Origin: an uncultured Erysipelotrichaceae bacterium
GTDB taxonomy: Bacteria; Bacillota_I; Bacilli_A; Erysipelotrichales; Coprobacillaceae
Direction: 5' to 3'
Assembly (NCBI GenBank): GCA_900538465.1
Contig: UPXV01000008.1
Coordinates: 1-64,000, forward strand
DNA length: 64,000 nt
Below the pieces are notes generated by a model that was not told where the DNA came from, searched no databases, and saw nothing but the letters and a program-made list of their open reading frames with translations. Made by a program: the position numbers and the translations under genes. Each line of letters opens with the position of its first letter. The stretch's first letter is position 1. Shown one piece after another: positions 1 through 8,508 of this stretch.

Positions 1-359
1 TATATGATCGTTATAGAAAACCATTATTTATTGTTGAAAATGGTTTAGGAGCTAAAGATGAATTGGTTAATGGAACAGTAGACGATCAATATCGTATCGA
101 CTATCTCGATATCCATTTTAGAGAAATGTTAAATGCAATAGAAATAGATGGAGTAGATTTAATGGGATATACAACATGGGGATGTATTGATATTGTGAGC
201 GAATCAACAAAACAAATGAGTAAACGTTATGGATTTATCTATGTAGATGCAGATGACTATGGACAAGGAACATATAAGAGATATAAAAAGAAATCATTTG
301 ATTGGTATAAGCATGTGATTGAAACAAATGGAGCTTGTTTATTTGAAAATCAAGAATAA
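1..359 (+). CDS. 6-phospho-beta-glucosidase (GH1), 3' end only
   Basis: This is the last roughly 118 residues of a glycoside hydrolase family 1 enzyme. The frame is open from the left edge, so the start lies outside the window. IVENGLG near the edge carries the GH1 catalytic nucleophile Glu. The tail (KRYGFIYVD, KKKSFDWYKHVI) closely resembles the tail of the complete GH1 gene at 32250-33593 but with many substitutions, so the two are diverged paralogues rather than a recent duplication. The family cleaves phosphorylated beta-glucosides delivered by a phosphotransferase system in the cytoplasm. Substrate choice cannot be read from this fragment. A strong intrinsic terminator follows at once, so this gene ends its transcription unit. 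Confidence 0.9.
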   Translation, partial: YDRYRKPLFIVENGLGAKDELVNGTVDDQYRIDYLDIHFREMLNAIEIDGVDLMGYTTWGCIDIVSESTKQMSKRYGFIYVDADDYGQGTYKRYKKKSFDWYKHVIETNGACLFENQE

Positions 360-367
360 TGCAATTA

Positions 368-399
368 AGATATTGTTAAAAAAAACAATATCTTTTTTT
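368..399 (+). terminator. Intrinsic terminator of the GH1 gene
   Basis: Arms AGATATTGTT (368-377) and AACAATATCT (384-393) pair perfectly across a six-base A loop and run into a T tract. It lies 9 bases after the GH1 stop codon. Confidence 0.85.
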
Positions 400-501
400 A
401 TCAAAAAGAGTTCATAAGAAAATGGTAAAATATAAAAAAGAAAATCTTTTTGTAACAAAATAATATATAAAAAGGACTTATATATGAAGGGAGGTTTTTT
501 G

Positions 502-969
502 ATGATAGATGAATTATATCAACTTTATCATAAAGATGTTTATTATTACATATTTAGTTTATGTAAAAATCAAACATTAAGTGAAGATTTAACCTCCGAA
601 ACATTTTATCAAGTTATGTTATCATTAACAAAATTTGAAGGAAAAAGTGATATCAAAACATGGATATTTTCTATCGCAAGGCATGTCACATATAAAGAGT
701 TTAAGAAAAGAAAAATTGAGATTTCTACAAATGTGTTACCTGATATTCCTTATTTTGAGGATTACAAATCACAATATATGGATATTATAGAGCTTTTAAA
801 TGAACAATCAGAGGTCTATCAAAAAATCTTTCTATTGCGCTTGGATGGTTATTCATTTGAGGAAATAGGCTATCAAGTCAATATGAATCCTCATTCTGTA
901 CGGGTGGTTTATCATAGAGTAAGGATGTATTTAAAAGAAAAATTAGAAAGAGGTGAGGCAAATGAATAA
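502..969 (+). CDS. ECF-type RNA polymerase sigma factor
   Basis: A 155-residue sigma-70 family protein of the extracytoplasmic-function size. Region 2 covers about residues 4-70 (the segment ending KTWIFSIARHVTYKEFKKRK), and region 4 with its helix-turn-helix covers about 100-150 (FEEIGYQVNMNPHSVRVVYHR). An in-frame ATG exists at 484, but AAGGGAGG at 487-494 lies 7 bases before the ATG at 502, so 502 is the likely start. The stop overlaps the next gene within ATGAATAA, so sigma and anti-sigma are translationally coupled. By family knowledge it directs RNA polymerase to a small envelope-stress regulon and is held inactive by its membrane anti-sigma. The signal it answers to cannot be told from sequence. 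Confidence 0.9.
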   Translation: MIDELYQLYHKDVYYYIFSLCKNQTLSEDLTSETFYQVMLSLTKFEGKSDIKTWIFSIARHVTYKEFKKRKIEISTNVLPDIPYFEDYKSQYMDIIELLNEQSEVYQKIFLLRLDGYSFEEIGYQVNMNPHSVRVVYHRVRMYLKEKLERGEANE

Positions 970-1462
970 AGAATGTCATATCATTCAAGATTTAATTCCA
1001 TTGGTTAATGATGGTGTTGCAAGTGAAGAAAGTCAAAATTTTGTTTATGAACATTGTCTTCATTGTGAAACATGTGCTCAATTACTAGAACATCAACCTA
1101 TTTATGATGAAAAACAATTAAATAAGAAATGGCAAAAACGTATACGTTTGACATTAATGATTTTTGTTTTATTCATTGTTTTGTTGACAACTTCATTTAC
1201 TGCTACATCAGGACAATTTTATAATTTCCTATTCATGCCTCTTATTGGTGGTATGGGAGTATGGTTGTTTCATAAAAAGGTTTATTGGTTATATGGATTG
1301 GTGTTTATTGTTCAAATCATTATGAGTCTATTGTGGCGTCATGAGGCAATGGATGGAACTGTGATGTATGTTATGATTTATTGGTTTCTTATGACGATAG
1401 GGATTGTGATTGAAAAGTGTTATAGTTATGCTTTTTCAAGGAGGGAAGATCATGAAAGTTAA
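962..1462 (+). CDS. Zinc-finger (zf-HC2) membrane anti-sigma factor
   Basis: A 166-residue protein whose N-terminus has the anti-sigma zinc motif: Cys5, then His31-x3-Cys35-x2-Cys38. This family binds the cognate ECF sigma factor in the cytoplasm and releases it on signal. The rest is about four hydrophobic segments (roughly residues 62-82, 88-106, 110-130 and 137-157) and almost no external domain, so signalling probably runs through the membrane part. The ATG at 962 lies inside the sigma stop region (8-base overlap, ATGAATAA), with GAGGTGAGG just before it. The alternative GTG start at 953 would overlap that binding site. The function is inferred from the motif and from the neighbour upstream. 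Confidence 0.85.
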   Translation: MNKECHIIQDLIPLVNDGVASEESQNFVYEHCLHCETCAQLLEHQPIYDEKQLNKKWQKRIRLTLMIFVLFIVLLTTSFTATSGQFYNFLFMPLIGGMGVWLFHKKVYWLYGLVFIVQIIMSLLWRHEAMDGTVMYVMIYWFLMTIGIVIEKCYSYAFSRREDHES

Positions 1463-2276
1463 AAGAATAATAGCATTTTTGATAGGTACAGCATTATTGG
1501 GGACAATTCTTTATTTATATTTTGGTTTTAATGGAAGTTTTTTAGTGAAATCATATGTGAATAGCTGTGCTCAAGATTACATTGAGGAAACTTATCAAAA
1601 TGAACAATTGAATATTGATGAAGTGGTCTATAACTTTAAAGATGGGTTATATTATGTCAAAGTCTCAAAACCTAATAGTCAAGATATTCATTTTAGCATT
1701 TCTTATACTTGGAATGGGACAAGACGTTATGATGAATATGAAAATATGGTATTAAGCAAATGGAATACAATGACACGTTTAGACATGGAATATCGTGATT
1801 TGGTTCAAGAAGTTTTAACAAAGCAAGATTTTCCTTTGCCAATTACTGATATTGCATATGGGGATTTACAAGAGATGGAAGATACAGAAAAATATGTCAA
1901 TGATAAAAATCTTTATACTCCTTTTGGTATTGATACAAAGTCCTTAAAAATAGATGGCCATTATGATATAAAAGAATTAGGAAAAATAGCTGGTGTTCTA
2001 ACACTTTATGTTGAAGATGAAGAAGTATCTATTGATAAAGCAACTCAATATTTAATTTTATTAAAAGACTATATGGATAAAAATAATATTCCTTTTTATG
2101 CAGTAGATTTTGTTTTACAAAAACCAAATAGAAACGAAGAATCTATAAGATTAATTAAGTTTTTATATAAAGATATTCAAGGAGAAGACTTGAAGAAAAA
2201 AGTTGAGGAAAATTATCAAAAAACACAACAATATTATCATGAATGGGATCAAGAAAAAGATGCAGGTCGTGTGTAA
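1452..2276 (+). CDS. Single-pass membrane protein of the sigma operon (YfjL-like, unrecognised role)
   Basis: A 274-residue protein with one N-terminal hydrophobic segment (about residues 5-24) after a short basic start, then a soluble, probably extracellular domain rich in charged and aromatic residues. It is the third gene of the ECF operon: its ATG overlaps the anti-sigma stop, and AAGGAGGGA at 1438-1446 supplies the binding site. Proteins of this layout, resembling Bacillus YfjL, are often found next to small sigma factors, but I cannot assign an activity. The position suggests a sensor accessory or a target of the sigma system. No lipobox or catalytic motif is visible. Confidence 0.7.
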   Translation: MKVKRIIAFLIGTALLGTILYLYFGFNGSFLVKSYVNSCAQDYIEETYQNEQLNIDEVVYNFKDGLYYVKVSKPNSQDIHFSISYTWNGTRRYDEYENMVLSKWNTMTRLDMEYRDLVQEVLTKQDFPLPITDIAYGDLQEMEDTEKYVNDKNLYTPFGIDTKSLKIDGHYDIKELGKIAGVLTLYVEDEEVSIDKATQYLILLKDYMDKNNIPFYAVDFVLQKPNRNEESIRLIKFLYKDIQGEDLKKKVEENYQKTQQYYHEWDQEKDAGRV

Positions 2277-2369
2277 AACAATATTAATAAAATCTTAAGA
2301 AATTTTTAAGGAGCTATTATTAATTATTTTCTATTTTCAAAGTATACTGACACTATGGAGGTAAGATAT

Positions 2370-2765
2370 ATGAAAAAGAAGATATTAATGACACTTATTT
2401 TCATTTTATGTTTATCAACAATGTTGTTTCCTTGGTTTGGGAAAATGCAAGGGATGGATGATATATCAGGATTAATTTTATTAAAAAATCCTGTTGCTGT
2501 GACATGTATCATCTTGACCTTTATTGGAATTTGGACTGATTTTGGAAAGAATAGTGAAATAATTGGAGCTATTGGATTAATTGGAATTATTATAATGGAA
2601 ATTTATGAATTTTTAACATGGCATATTTTAACAATTACTGGTCATTTTGATTTGAATTTAAGTATTCATTCGAGTTATCCAGAATTCTATTTAGCTATTT
2701 TATGTACTTTTATTACTTATATAATTTATAAACACTTTTATCAAAAAATAGACTTGACAGTTTGA
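2370..2765 (+). CDS. Small four-helix membrane protein, unknown function
   Basis: A 131-residue, strongly hydrophobic protein with four likely membrane segments (about residues 4-24, 39-57, 66-86 and 105-124). An in-frame ATG at 2355 precedes it, but the GGAGG at 2357-2361 lies between the two, so the ATG at 2370 (MKKKILMTLI) is preferred. I recognise no family. It sits 93 bases after the ECF operon and 40 bases before the glycerophosphodiesterase gene on the same strand, so it may be part of the same sigma-controlled envelope set. That is inference from position only. Confidence 0.65.
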   Translation: MKKKILMTLIFILCLSTMLFPWFGKMQGMDDISGLILLKNPVAVTCIILTFIGIWTDFGKNSEIIGAIGLIGIIIMEIYEFLTWHILTITGHFDLNLSIHSSYPEFYLAILCTFITYIIYKHFYQKIDLTV

Positions 2766-2805
2766 TAATCACCTGTTTATATATAAGAAACAAGAGGGTG
2801 AGAAT

Positions 2806-4686
2806 ATGATGCAGAAAATCAAAGAATATAAGTTTTATGATATGTATAAAAATATTATTCAATTTGAAATTTGCTATAAGATTCTGACTCTTTTTATATT
2901 GAGTCCTATTTTAAGGAGAATTTTAAGAGAATATTTAGATCGTGTTTCTTATGGAATTGCATTTAATCAAGATATTATTTATCAGTTCTTATCATGGCAA
3001 GGGATTGTTGTTGCTTTGTTGTTGTTTTTATTTATGATTTTGATTATTTTTTATGAGTTATATGTTGTGATTCAAATCTTAGCACTAGGAGAAAAGAATA
3101 AGGAGTTTTCATTAAGACAACTCTTACTAAAGAGTTTTGGAAATTTAAAGTCTTTGCATTATCCATCTTTATTGATTTGTGGAATTTATATTGTTTTATT
3201 ATTGCCTCTTGTTCATGTTGGTTATCTTAATAGTTATATACCTAGATGGGAAATTCCTCCTTTTATTTTTGGTGAATTAAAATTAACAACACTAGGGAAT
3301 ATGTTAATTGTTTTGATTTATCTTGTTTATTATTCTTTATTTCTTTTGATGATATTTGTGCCTATTTTTATGGTTTTAAAGAGACAAAGTATTATAAAAG
3401 CAATAAAAGAAAGTTTTTGTTTGTTGAAGACAATAACAATGTATGATCGATTAAAACTTTTTTCTATTATTGTTGTATGGATAATTATTGAGTATTTTAT
3501 TATGAAGATTTTACCTTATCCAATATTACATAATCGTGATTTTAATTGGTATTTTATAAAATATATAATTAATTCTGCTGCTTTTCGTTATAGTGCAATT
3601 CAATATATTTTATTTTATTTATTATCGTTAATGGCCATGATTGCTTTTATACGTTATATTATTATGTTAGTTAAAAAATATGATGTTGAATTGATAACTG
3701 TGAATGAAATTCCAATAGATACGGATCAGTTGAATAAATGGGTTTATCAGATTCAAAATTTTTGTAAAGAACTTTATCAAAATATAAAAATGAAAATGAA
3801 ACATTTTGGTTTCTATCAAAAACATAAAAGAATTACACAGGGGATACTTGTTATTTTGGTCATTTGTTTAATGTCTCTTTATTTACAACAAGATGCTTTG
3901 GTTCATAAGCCTTGGGTTATTGGACATCGAGGATCAGGATATTATGTAGAAAATAGTTTTGAAGCTGTACAGGATGCCAATATGAATGGTGCTGATTTTG
4001 CTGAAATTGATATTCAATTATCCAAAGATAATGTTCCTATGGTCTTTCATGATGCCTCTTTATCTCGTTTGTCTGATGTGAATAAAGCTATAAGTGATTT
4101 AACTGCTCAAGAGTTAGAAACGATATCTATTTATGAAAAAAATCATGAATCTCATATTATCTCTTTGGAACATTTGATAGAAAAGATGAGAGAGGAGAAG
4201 ATGAAAGTTGGACTTTTAATTGAATTAAAACCAAGTGGTGATAATAGTCAACAAATGGTTCATAAAATAATTGAAATTATTGAAAAATATCAATTTTCTA
4301 AACAAGCTATTTTTATGTCACTTGATTATAAGAGTGTATCTTTATTGAATCAATTGAAACCTGAATGGTGGGTTGGATATTGTATTTTTGGAAGTGTTGG
4401 GGATATTGATGATTCAATTTGGGATATGAATATAGATTTTTTAGCAATGGAAGAAAATCGTGCAAGTACATCCATGATTCAAAAAGCTGTGAGTCATATG
4501 ATTCCTATTTATATTTGGACTGTTGATAATTCTAAAAAGATGAAACAATATTTAGATATGGGTGTTTGTGGATTGATTACAAATTATCCTGATATAGCAA
4601 AGAAAGTCATTGATGATTATCAAAAGAAACATTTTCAGTATTATTACTATGATGGAAAAGGCTATCCACAATTCTCATGGTCATAA
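2806..4686 (+). CDS. Membrane-anchored glycerophosphodiester phosphodiesterase
   Basis: A 626-residue two-part protein. Residues 1 to about 365 form a multi-pass membrane domain of the kind found in large Gram-positive glycerophosphodiesterases. Residues about 372-615 are a GDPD catalytic TIM barrel: His374-Arg375 (GHRGSG), the ENSFEA glutamate, AEIDIQL, and the second catalytic His in MVFHDA are all present, followed by LIELKP. The family hydrolyses glycerophosphodiesters such as deacylated phospholipids or lipoteichoic acid glycerophosphate to glycerol-3-phosphate and an alcohol. The catalytic part would lie on one face of the membrane after the last helix at about 346-362. Tandem ATGs lie at 2806 and 2809, with AGAGGGTGAG just before. 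Its place behind the ECF operon fits an envelope-lipid role. Confidence 0.88.
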   Translation: MMQKIKEYKFYDMYKNIIQFEICYKILTLFILSPILRRILREYLDRVSYGIAFNQDIIYQFLSWQGIVVALLLFLFMILIIFYELYVVIQILALGEKNKEFSLRQLLLKSFGNLKSLHYPSLLICGIYIVLLLPLVHVGYLNSYIPRWEIPPFIFGELKLTTLGNMLIVLIYLVYYSLFLLMIFVPIFMVLKRQSIIKAIKESFCLLKTITMYDRLKLFSIIVVWIIIEYFIMKILPYPILHNRDFNWYFIKYIINSAAFRYSAIQYILFYLLSLMAMIAFIRYIIMLVKKYDVELITVNEIPIDTDQLNKWVYQIQNFCKELYQNIKMKMKHFGFYQKHKRITQGILVILVICLMSLYLQQDALVHKPWVIGHRGSGYYVENSFEAVQDANMNGADFAEIDIQLSKDNVPMVFHDASLSRLSDVNKAISDLTAQELETISIYEKNHESHIISLEHLIEKMREEKMKVGLLIELKPSGDNSQQMVHKIIEIIEKYQFSKQAIFMSLDYKSVSLLNQLKPEWWVGYCIFGSVGDIDDSIWDMNIDFLAMEENRASTSMIQKAVSHMIPIYIWTVDNSKKMKQYLDMGVCGLITNYPDIAKKVIDDYQKKHFQYYYYDGKGYPQFSWS

Positions 4687-4712
4687 GAAAAAGGACAAAT
4701 TTAATTGTCCTT
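4687..4712 (-). terminator. Terminator of asnB, overlapping its stop codon
   Basis: AAGGACAA (4691-4698) pairs with TTGTCCTT (4705-4712). Only on the minus strand does a T-rich tail (TTTTTCTT) follow, so it mainly ends asnB transcription. The asnB stop codon lies in the loop. It may also block read-through between these convergent genes. Confidence 0.7.
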
Positions 4713-6506
4713 AAATTCTAATTCAATGTGATAGATTTTCCCCCACAAATAAATCTGATAAAAGTATGCCATAAGTTGAGGACCCATCATTAATTGACCA
4801 AACCATGGTGATGTAAAACTTTGACCTTTGGTTTCAACAAAAGTTTCTAATTTGTTTTTATCAAAAAATTCATAGAGAATATTAGAAGGATCACTTAGTG
4901 ATTCTTTTAATTTTTGATAAATAAATTCGCAGTAAATTGGTGAATGGGTTTTTGGATAAGGATTTTTCTTACGATGAGCAATATCTTTTGGTAAAATATC
5001 TTCAAAAGCTTTTCGTAAGATTCCTTTTTCCTCATTGTTGTAGAACATAAAGTCACTAGGCATATTGTAAAGATATTCAATGATTTTGGTTGAGGCGAAA
5101 GGAACTCGAACTTCTATAGAAGAGCGTGCTGTTTGACTATCGGCACGTGTTAGTAGAGTTTGCATAAACCATTGTGAATTTAAATAAATCATTTGTTTCT
5201 TTTGATCAGTTGTAGAAATTTCAGATAATGTTTCTTGATATCTTTGTAAAATATAATCTTTAATATTTAAGGCTTTGACTTGTTCATTAAATAAATCTAT
5301 TTTTAAATCTAAATCACGCATCCAAGGAAAATAAGGTTGTTCATAGAGCTCTTTTTTATAGAACCAAGGATAACCTCCAAAGATTTCATCAGCACATTCT
5401 CCAGATAATGAAAGTTTATGTTTATTAGAAACAGCTTTTGAAAAAAGGAGAAAACTAGAATCAACATCTGCCATACCTGGCATATCTCTTGCGATTAATG
5501 CCTCTTCTAAAGAATTTATTAATTCCTCTTGTTTTAATACAATTTTTTGATGATCCGTATGATAAAGATCAATCATTTCCTGGATATAATCATCATCCAT
5601 ACTCGTTTGATATTCATACGCATGAAAATACTTTTCTTGATCTTCATAAGTAATACTGTAGGTTGAAAGTGGTTGAACATATTGCTTTGTAATAGCTGTA
5701 ATAATGCTTGAATCCAAACCACCTGACAACATTGTTGAAAGTGGAACATCTCCTATTAATTGTTTTTGAACACTATCAATAACTAATTCTCTGACTTTTT
5801 GAATCGTCTCTTCTAAATTATCTGTATGTTCTTGATCGTGTAATTTCCAATAACAAGTTGGATGGCATTTTCCATCAAAGAACATATAATAACCTGGACG
5901 CAAAGAATAGATACCTTTATAAATAGTATATCCTGGTGTCATACTTGGTCCAAGGCCTAATAATTCCTTTATGCCTCGTTGATCCACAACAGCCTTACCG
6001 ATATAGCTTAAAATACATTTAATTTCACTCGCAATAACAATCGTTTCATCCTCTAAATAATAATAAAGAGGTTTTACGCCTAATGGATCTCTAGCAATAA
6101 ATAAACGGTCCCCATCATCAATTACAAAAGCAAAAACACCCTCAAATAAATCAACACAATGTTCTTGATATTCAATATAGCTTGCTAAAACAACTTCAGT
6201 ATCGCTCGTTGTTTCAAATGTATAGCCAAGTGTGAGAAGATGATTTTTGATTTCCATCATATTATAGATTTCACCATCATAAGTGATTCTATAAATCTTA
6301 TCATTTTGAGTATATAACATTGGTTGTTGACCATTTTTTTGGTCAATAATCGCTAAACTTCTATGAGCCATTAGACAATGAGGAGTTAAAAAATATCCTT
6401 CATAATCTGGTCCACGTTTTGACAACAAATGGCTCATTCTCACCAGTTTATCATCATTTTCTAATAAATTTCTCGTATAATTACAAATCGTTACGATTCC
6501 ACACAT
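4701..6506 (-). CDS. asnB: Asparagine synthase (glutamine-hydrolysing)
   Basis: A 601-residue class-2 amidotransferase. The start is set by the required N-terminal Met-Cys (MCGIV): Cys2 becomes the glutaminase nucleophile after Met removal. An upstream in-frame ATG at 6593 would bury that Cys 30 residues inside and is rejected. GGGGTG precedes the chosen ATG. The glutaminase domain spans about 1-200 (KRGPDYEG, HRSLAIID). The synthetase domain spans about 205-580, with the PP-loop SGGLDSS that binds ATP. The enzyme makes asparagine from aspartate, ATP and glutamine in the cytoplasm. It is transcribed alone and divergently from comFA. Similar proteins can amidate cell-envelope components, but nothing here points to that. 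Confidence 0.93.
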   Translation of the reverse strand: MCGIVTICNYTRNLLENDDKLVRMSHLLSKRGPDYEGYFLTPHCLMAHRSLAIIDQKNGQQPMLYTQNDKIYRITYDGEIYNMMEIKNHLLTLGYTFETTSDTEVVLASYIEYQEHCVDLFEGVFAFVIDDGDRLFIARDPLGVKPLYYYLEDETIVIASEIKCILSYIGKAVVDQRGIKELLGLGPSMTPGYTIYKGIYSLRPGYYMFFDGKCHPTCYWKLHDQEHTDNLEETIQKVRELVIDSVQKQLIGDVPLSTMLSGGLDSSIITAITKQYVQPLSTYSITYEDQEKYFHAYEYQTSMDDDYIQEMIDLYHTDHQKIVLKQEELINSLEEALIARDMPGMADVDSSFLLFSKAVSNKHKLSLSGECADEIFGGYPWFYKKELYEQPYFPWMRDLDLKIDLFNEQVKALNIKDYILQRYQETLSEISTTDQKKQMIYLNSQWFMQTLLTRADSQTARSSIEVRVPFASTKIIEYLYNMPSDFMFYNNEEKGILRKAFEDILPKDIAHRKKNPYPKTHSPIYCEFIYQKLKESLSDPSNILYEFFDKNKLETFVETKGQSFTSPWFGQLMMGPQLMAYFYQIYLWGKIYHIELEFKDN

Positions 6507-6631
6507 AGATTTCACCCCATATATTGTATGGTGAAAGTGAGAAAAATATGAGAAAAAAGTGAGGCAAATTGAGTAGCAACTTGAGACGCACACCTATTGA
6601 TTTCGTGTTATGATAGATGCGGGTGATGAAA

Positions 6632-7768
6632 ATGCAATGTCCAAGATGTCATAATCAAAATGCAAAACAAATATTTCGTATCAATGGTCAATTTTATTGT
6701 CGAAGCTGTATTCAATTTCATAGAGTCCCAATTTTGAAAATGAGATTGACAAAGCATGGGCAATATCTATCCTCCTCTATTCATTATTCATTAGACTTCG
6801 AACTTTCAAAAGCACAAAAGAACCTCTCAAATCAATTGGTAAGTCATTATCAGAATCATCGTAATTGCTTGGTTTTAGCAGTGTGTGGTTCGGGTAAAAC
6901 AGAAATTGTTTTTGAAGTGATTCGTTATGCTTTATCAATTGGCCATCGTGTTTGTTTTTGTATTCCACGCCGTGAACTGGTTCAAGAACTTTATCAAAGA
7001 GTGAAATCTTCGTTTCAAGATATTTCTATTGGATTGGTTTATGGTGGACATATTGAAAATTTAGATGCGCAATTTGTGATTTGTACAATGCATCAATTGT
7101 ATCGTTTTGAAAATGATATTGGTTTTGATTTGATGATTGCAGATGAGGTTGATGCTTTTCCTTTCTATGGAAATGGTGTTCTTCAAGAAATCTTTGATAG
7201 ATGTTGTTTAGGACAATATATCAAACTCAGTGCAACTTTAATGCATGAAGATATTCATGGTGAGGAAGTTCTCATTATGAATCGTCGCTATCATGGCTTT
7301 GATCTTCCTATCCCACGTATGATAATTGCTCCTGATAGTTTGCAAAAATATGTTTTGAAATATTTGTTACACCGTTTAGCTCATAAGAAAGTGTTGATTT
7401 ATGTTCCCACAGTAGCATGTGTCAATCAACTCGTTTCTGATTTCAATACCTCTCATCGCATTCAAGGTGTTTCTTCAAAACATAAAGAGAATCAAAAGAC
7501 AATTCAAGCACTTAAAAATGGTCAATTGGATGCTATTGTAACAACAACTTTATTAGAAAGAGGTGTTACGATCGAGGATGTTCAAGTGATTGTTTATCAT
7601 GGACAACACAGTATCTTTGACCAACGGACACTGATTCAAATTGCGGGACGTGTAGGAAGAAAACCCAATCATCCTACAGGCAAAGTCTATGTTTTAACAA
7701 GTGAAAGAACAAAATCTATTCTCCAATGTATAAAGACCATCAAGAAACTCAATCGGATGAGTGTTTAA
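6632..7768 (+). CDS. comFA: ComFA-like DNA helicase/translocase of the competence system
   Basis: A superfamily 2 ATPase of about 378 residues. The N-terminal four-cysteine zinc module (CPRC and CRSC) is typical of ComFA. Then come Walker A CGSGKTE, the Walker B variant ADEVDAFPF that is characteristic of ComFA, and motif VI QIAGRVGRK. The family drives single-stranded DNA through the uptake channel during natural transformation. In-frame starts lie at 6617, 6626 and 6632. GGGTG at 6621-6625 is best spaced for 6632. It overlaps comFC by 43 bases, the usual comF arrangement. Other competence genes are not in the window, so whether the cell is transformable is unknown. Confidence 0.88.
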   Translation: MQCPRCHNQNAKQIFRINGQFYCRSCIQFHRVPILKMRLTKHGQYLSSSIHYSLDFELSKAQKNLSNQLVSHYQNHRNCLVLAVCGSGKTEIVFEVIRYALSIGHRVCFCIPRRELVQELYQRVKSSFQDISIGLVYGGHIENLDAQFVICTMHQLYRFENDIGFDLMIADEVDAFPFYGNGVLQEIFDRCCLGQYIKLSATLMHEDIHGEEVLIMNRRYHGFDLPIPRMIIAPDSLQKYVLKYLLHRLAHKKVLIYVPTVACVNQLVSDFNTSHRIQGVSSKHKENQKTIQALKNGQLDAIVTTTLLERGVTIEDVQVIVYHGQHSIFDQRTLIQIAGRVGRKPNHPTGKVYVLTSERTKSILQCIKTIKKLNRMSV

Positions 7769-8379
7769 TCTGTTTTCAACCTATACTTCGTAGTCTGTCA
7801 TTTGTTCACCTTGTTAAACATTATCCATTATGTCCAAAATGTCTTTCACAGTTTGAAAGACTCGATTGGCACATTGATTTTCATCATTACCCTTTACATA
7901 TTCTTTATGCGTATAATTCTTTTTTTCAAAGCTTACTCTTTCAATACAAAGGTCTATATGACTATCCTTTAAAAGATGCTTTCTTATGTTTGGATAAAGA
8001 TCATTTTAAAAATCAATATCGCGATTATATTATAGTGACAGCCCCAAGTTTTGAAGAAGATAATGTCATACGAGGATTTGCGCCAGTCCCCACAATTGCA
8101 TCTACTTTTTCAAATCAGATTTTTACTGGTCTTTATAAAACAGAAAAGTATAAACAAAGTAATTTATCGTATGAAGAAAGATCGTTAGCAAAAGAAAAAA
8201 TTGGAATTAGAGATGGAGAAAAACTAAAGGGCAAGAAAGTATTGATTTTTGATGATGTGATAACATCAGGCTCAACACTTTCAACATGTTTATCGCTTGT
8301 CTTAAAGCAAGAACCACAATGTGTAGAATTATTAGTACTTGCTTCAAGAAGAAAAAAAGAAGAATTGAAGTTTGCTTAA
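7726..8379 (+). CDS. comFC: ComFC-like phosphoribosyltransferase-fold competence protein
   Basis: A 217-residue protein with an N-terminal zinc motif (ECLIC and CPKC) and a C-terminal type I phosphoribosyltransferase fold marked by the PRPP loop LIFDDVITSGST. This matches ComFC/GntX. The family is needed for efficient transformation and interacts with ComFA, but its reaction is not well settled. The start at 7726 lies inside comFA with no clear binding site of its own, so translation is probably coupled. Starting later would remove the first zinc cysteines. A strong terminator at 8378-8403 closes this two-gene unit. Confidence 0.87.
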   Translation: MYKDHQETQSDECLICFQPILRSLSFVHLVKHYPLCPKCLSQFERLDWHIDFHHYPLHILYAYNSFFQSLLFQYKGLYDYPLKDAFLCLDKDHFKNQYRDYIIVTAPSFEEDNVIRGFAPVPTIASTFSNQIFTGLYKTEKYKQSNLSYEERSLAKEKIGIRDGEKLKGKKVLIFDDVITSGSTLSTCLSLVLKQEPQCVELLVLASRRKKEELKFA

Positions 8380-8403
8380 AGAAGAGACAGTGTCTCTTCT
8401 TTT
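8378..8403 (+). terminator. Terminator of the comF operon
   Basis: AAAGAAGAGA and TCTCTTCTTT pair around a CAGTG loop and run into TTTT. The hairpin begins directly after the comFC stop. Confidence 0.85.
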
Positions 8404-8456
8404 CCATTGTTTATATGAAAAAACAAGAGTAAAATGATGTTATCAATAAAAAAGTA

Positions 8457-8487
8457 TTGACCTTAGAGGAAGTGTAAGGTTTATAGT
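8457..8487 (+). promoter_or_regulatory. MerR-type promoter with 19-bp spacer and dyad operator
   Basis: The -35 box TTGACC (8457-8462) and -10 box TATAGT (8482-8487) are 19 bp apart, the over-long spacer typical of MerR-activated promoters. A perfect inverted repeat ACCTTA (8460-8465) / TAAGGT (8475-8480) fills the spacer. It lies just before the merR gene, so autoregulation is likely. Confidence 0.75.
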
Positions 8488-8508
8488 TAATATAAGGAGT
8501 TGATAATT

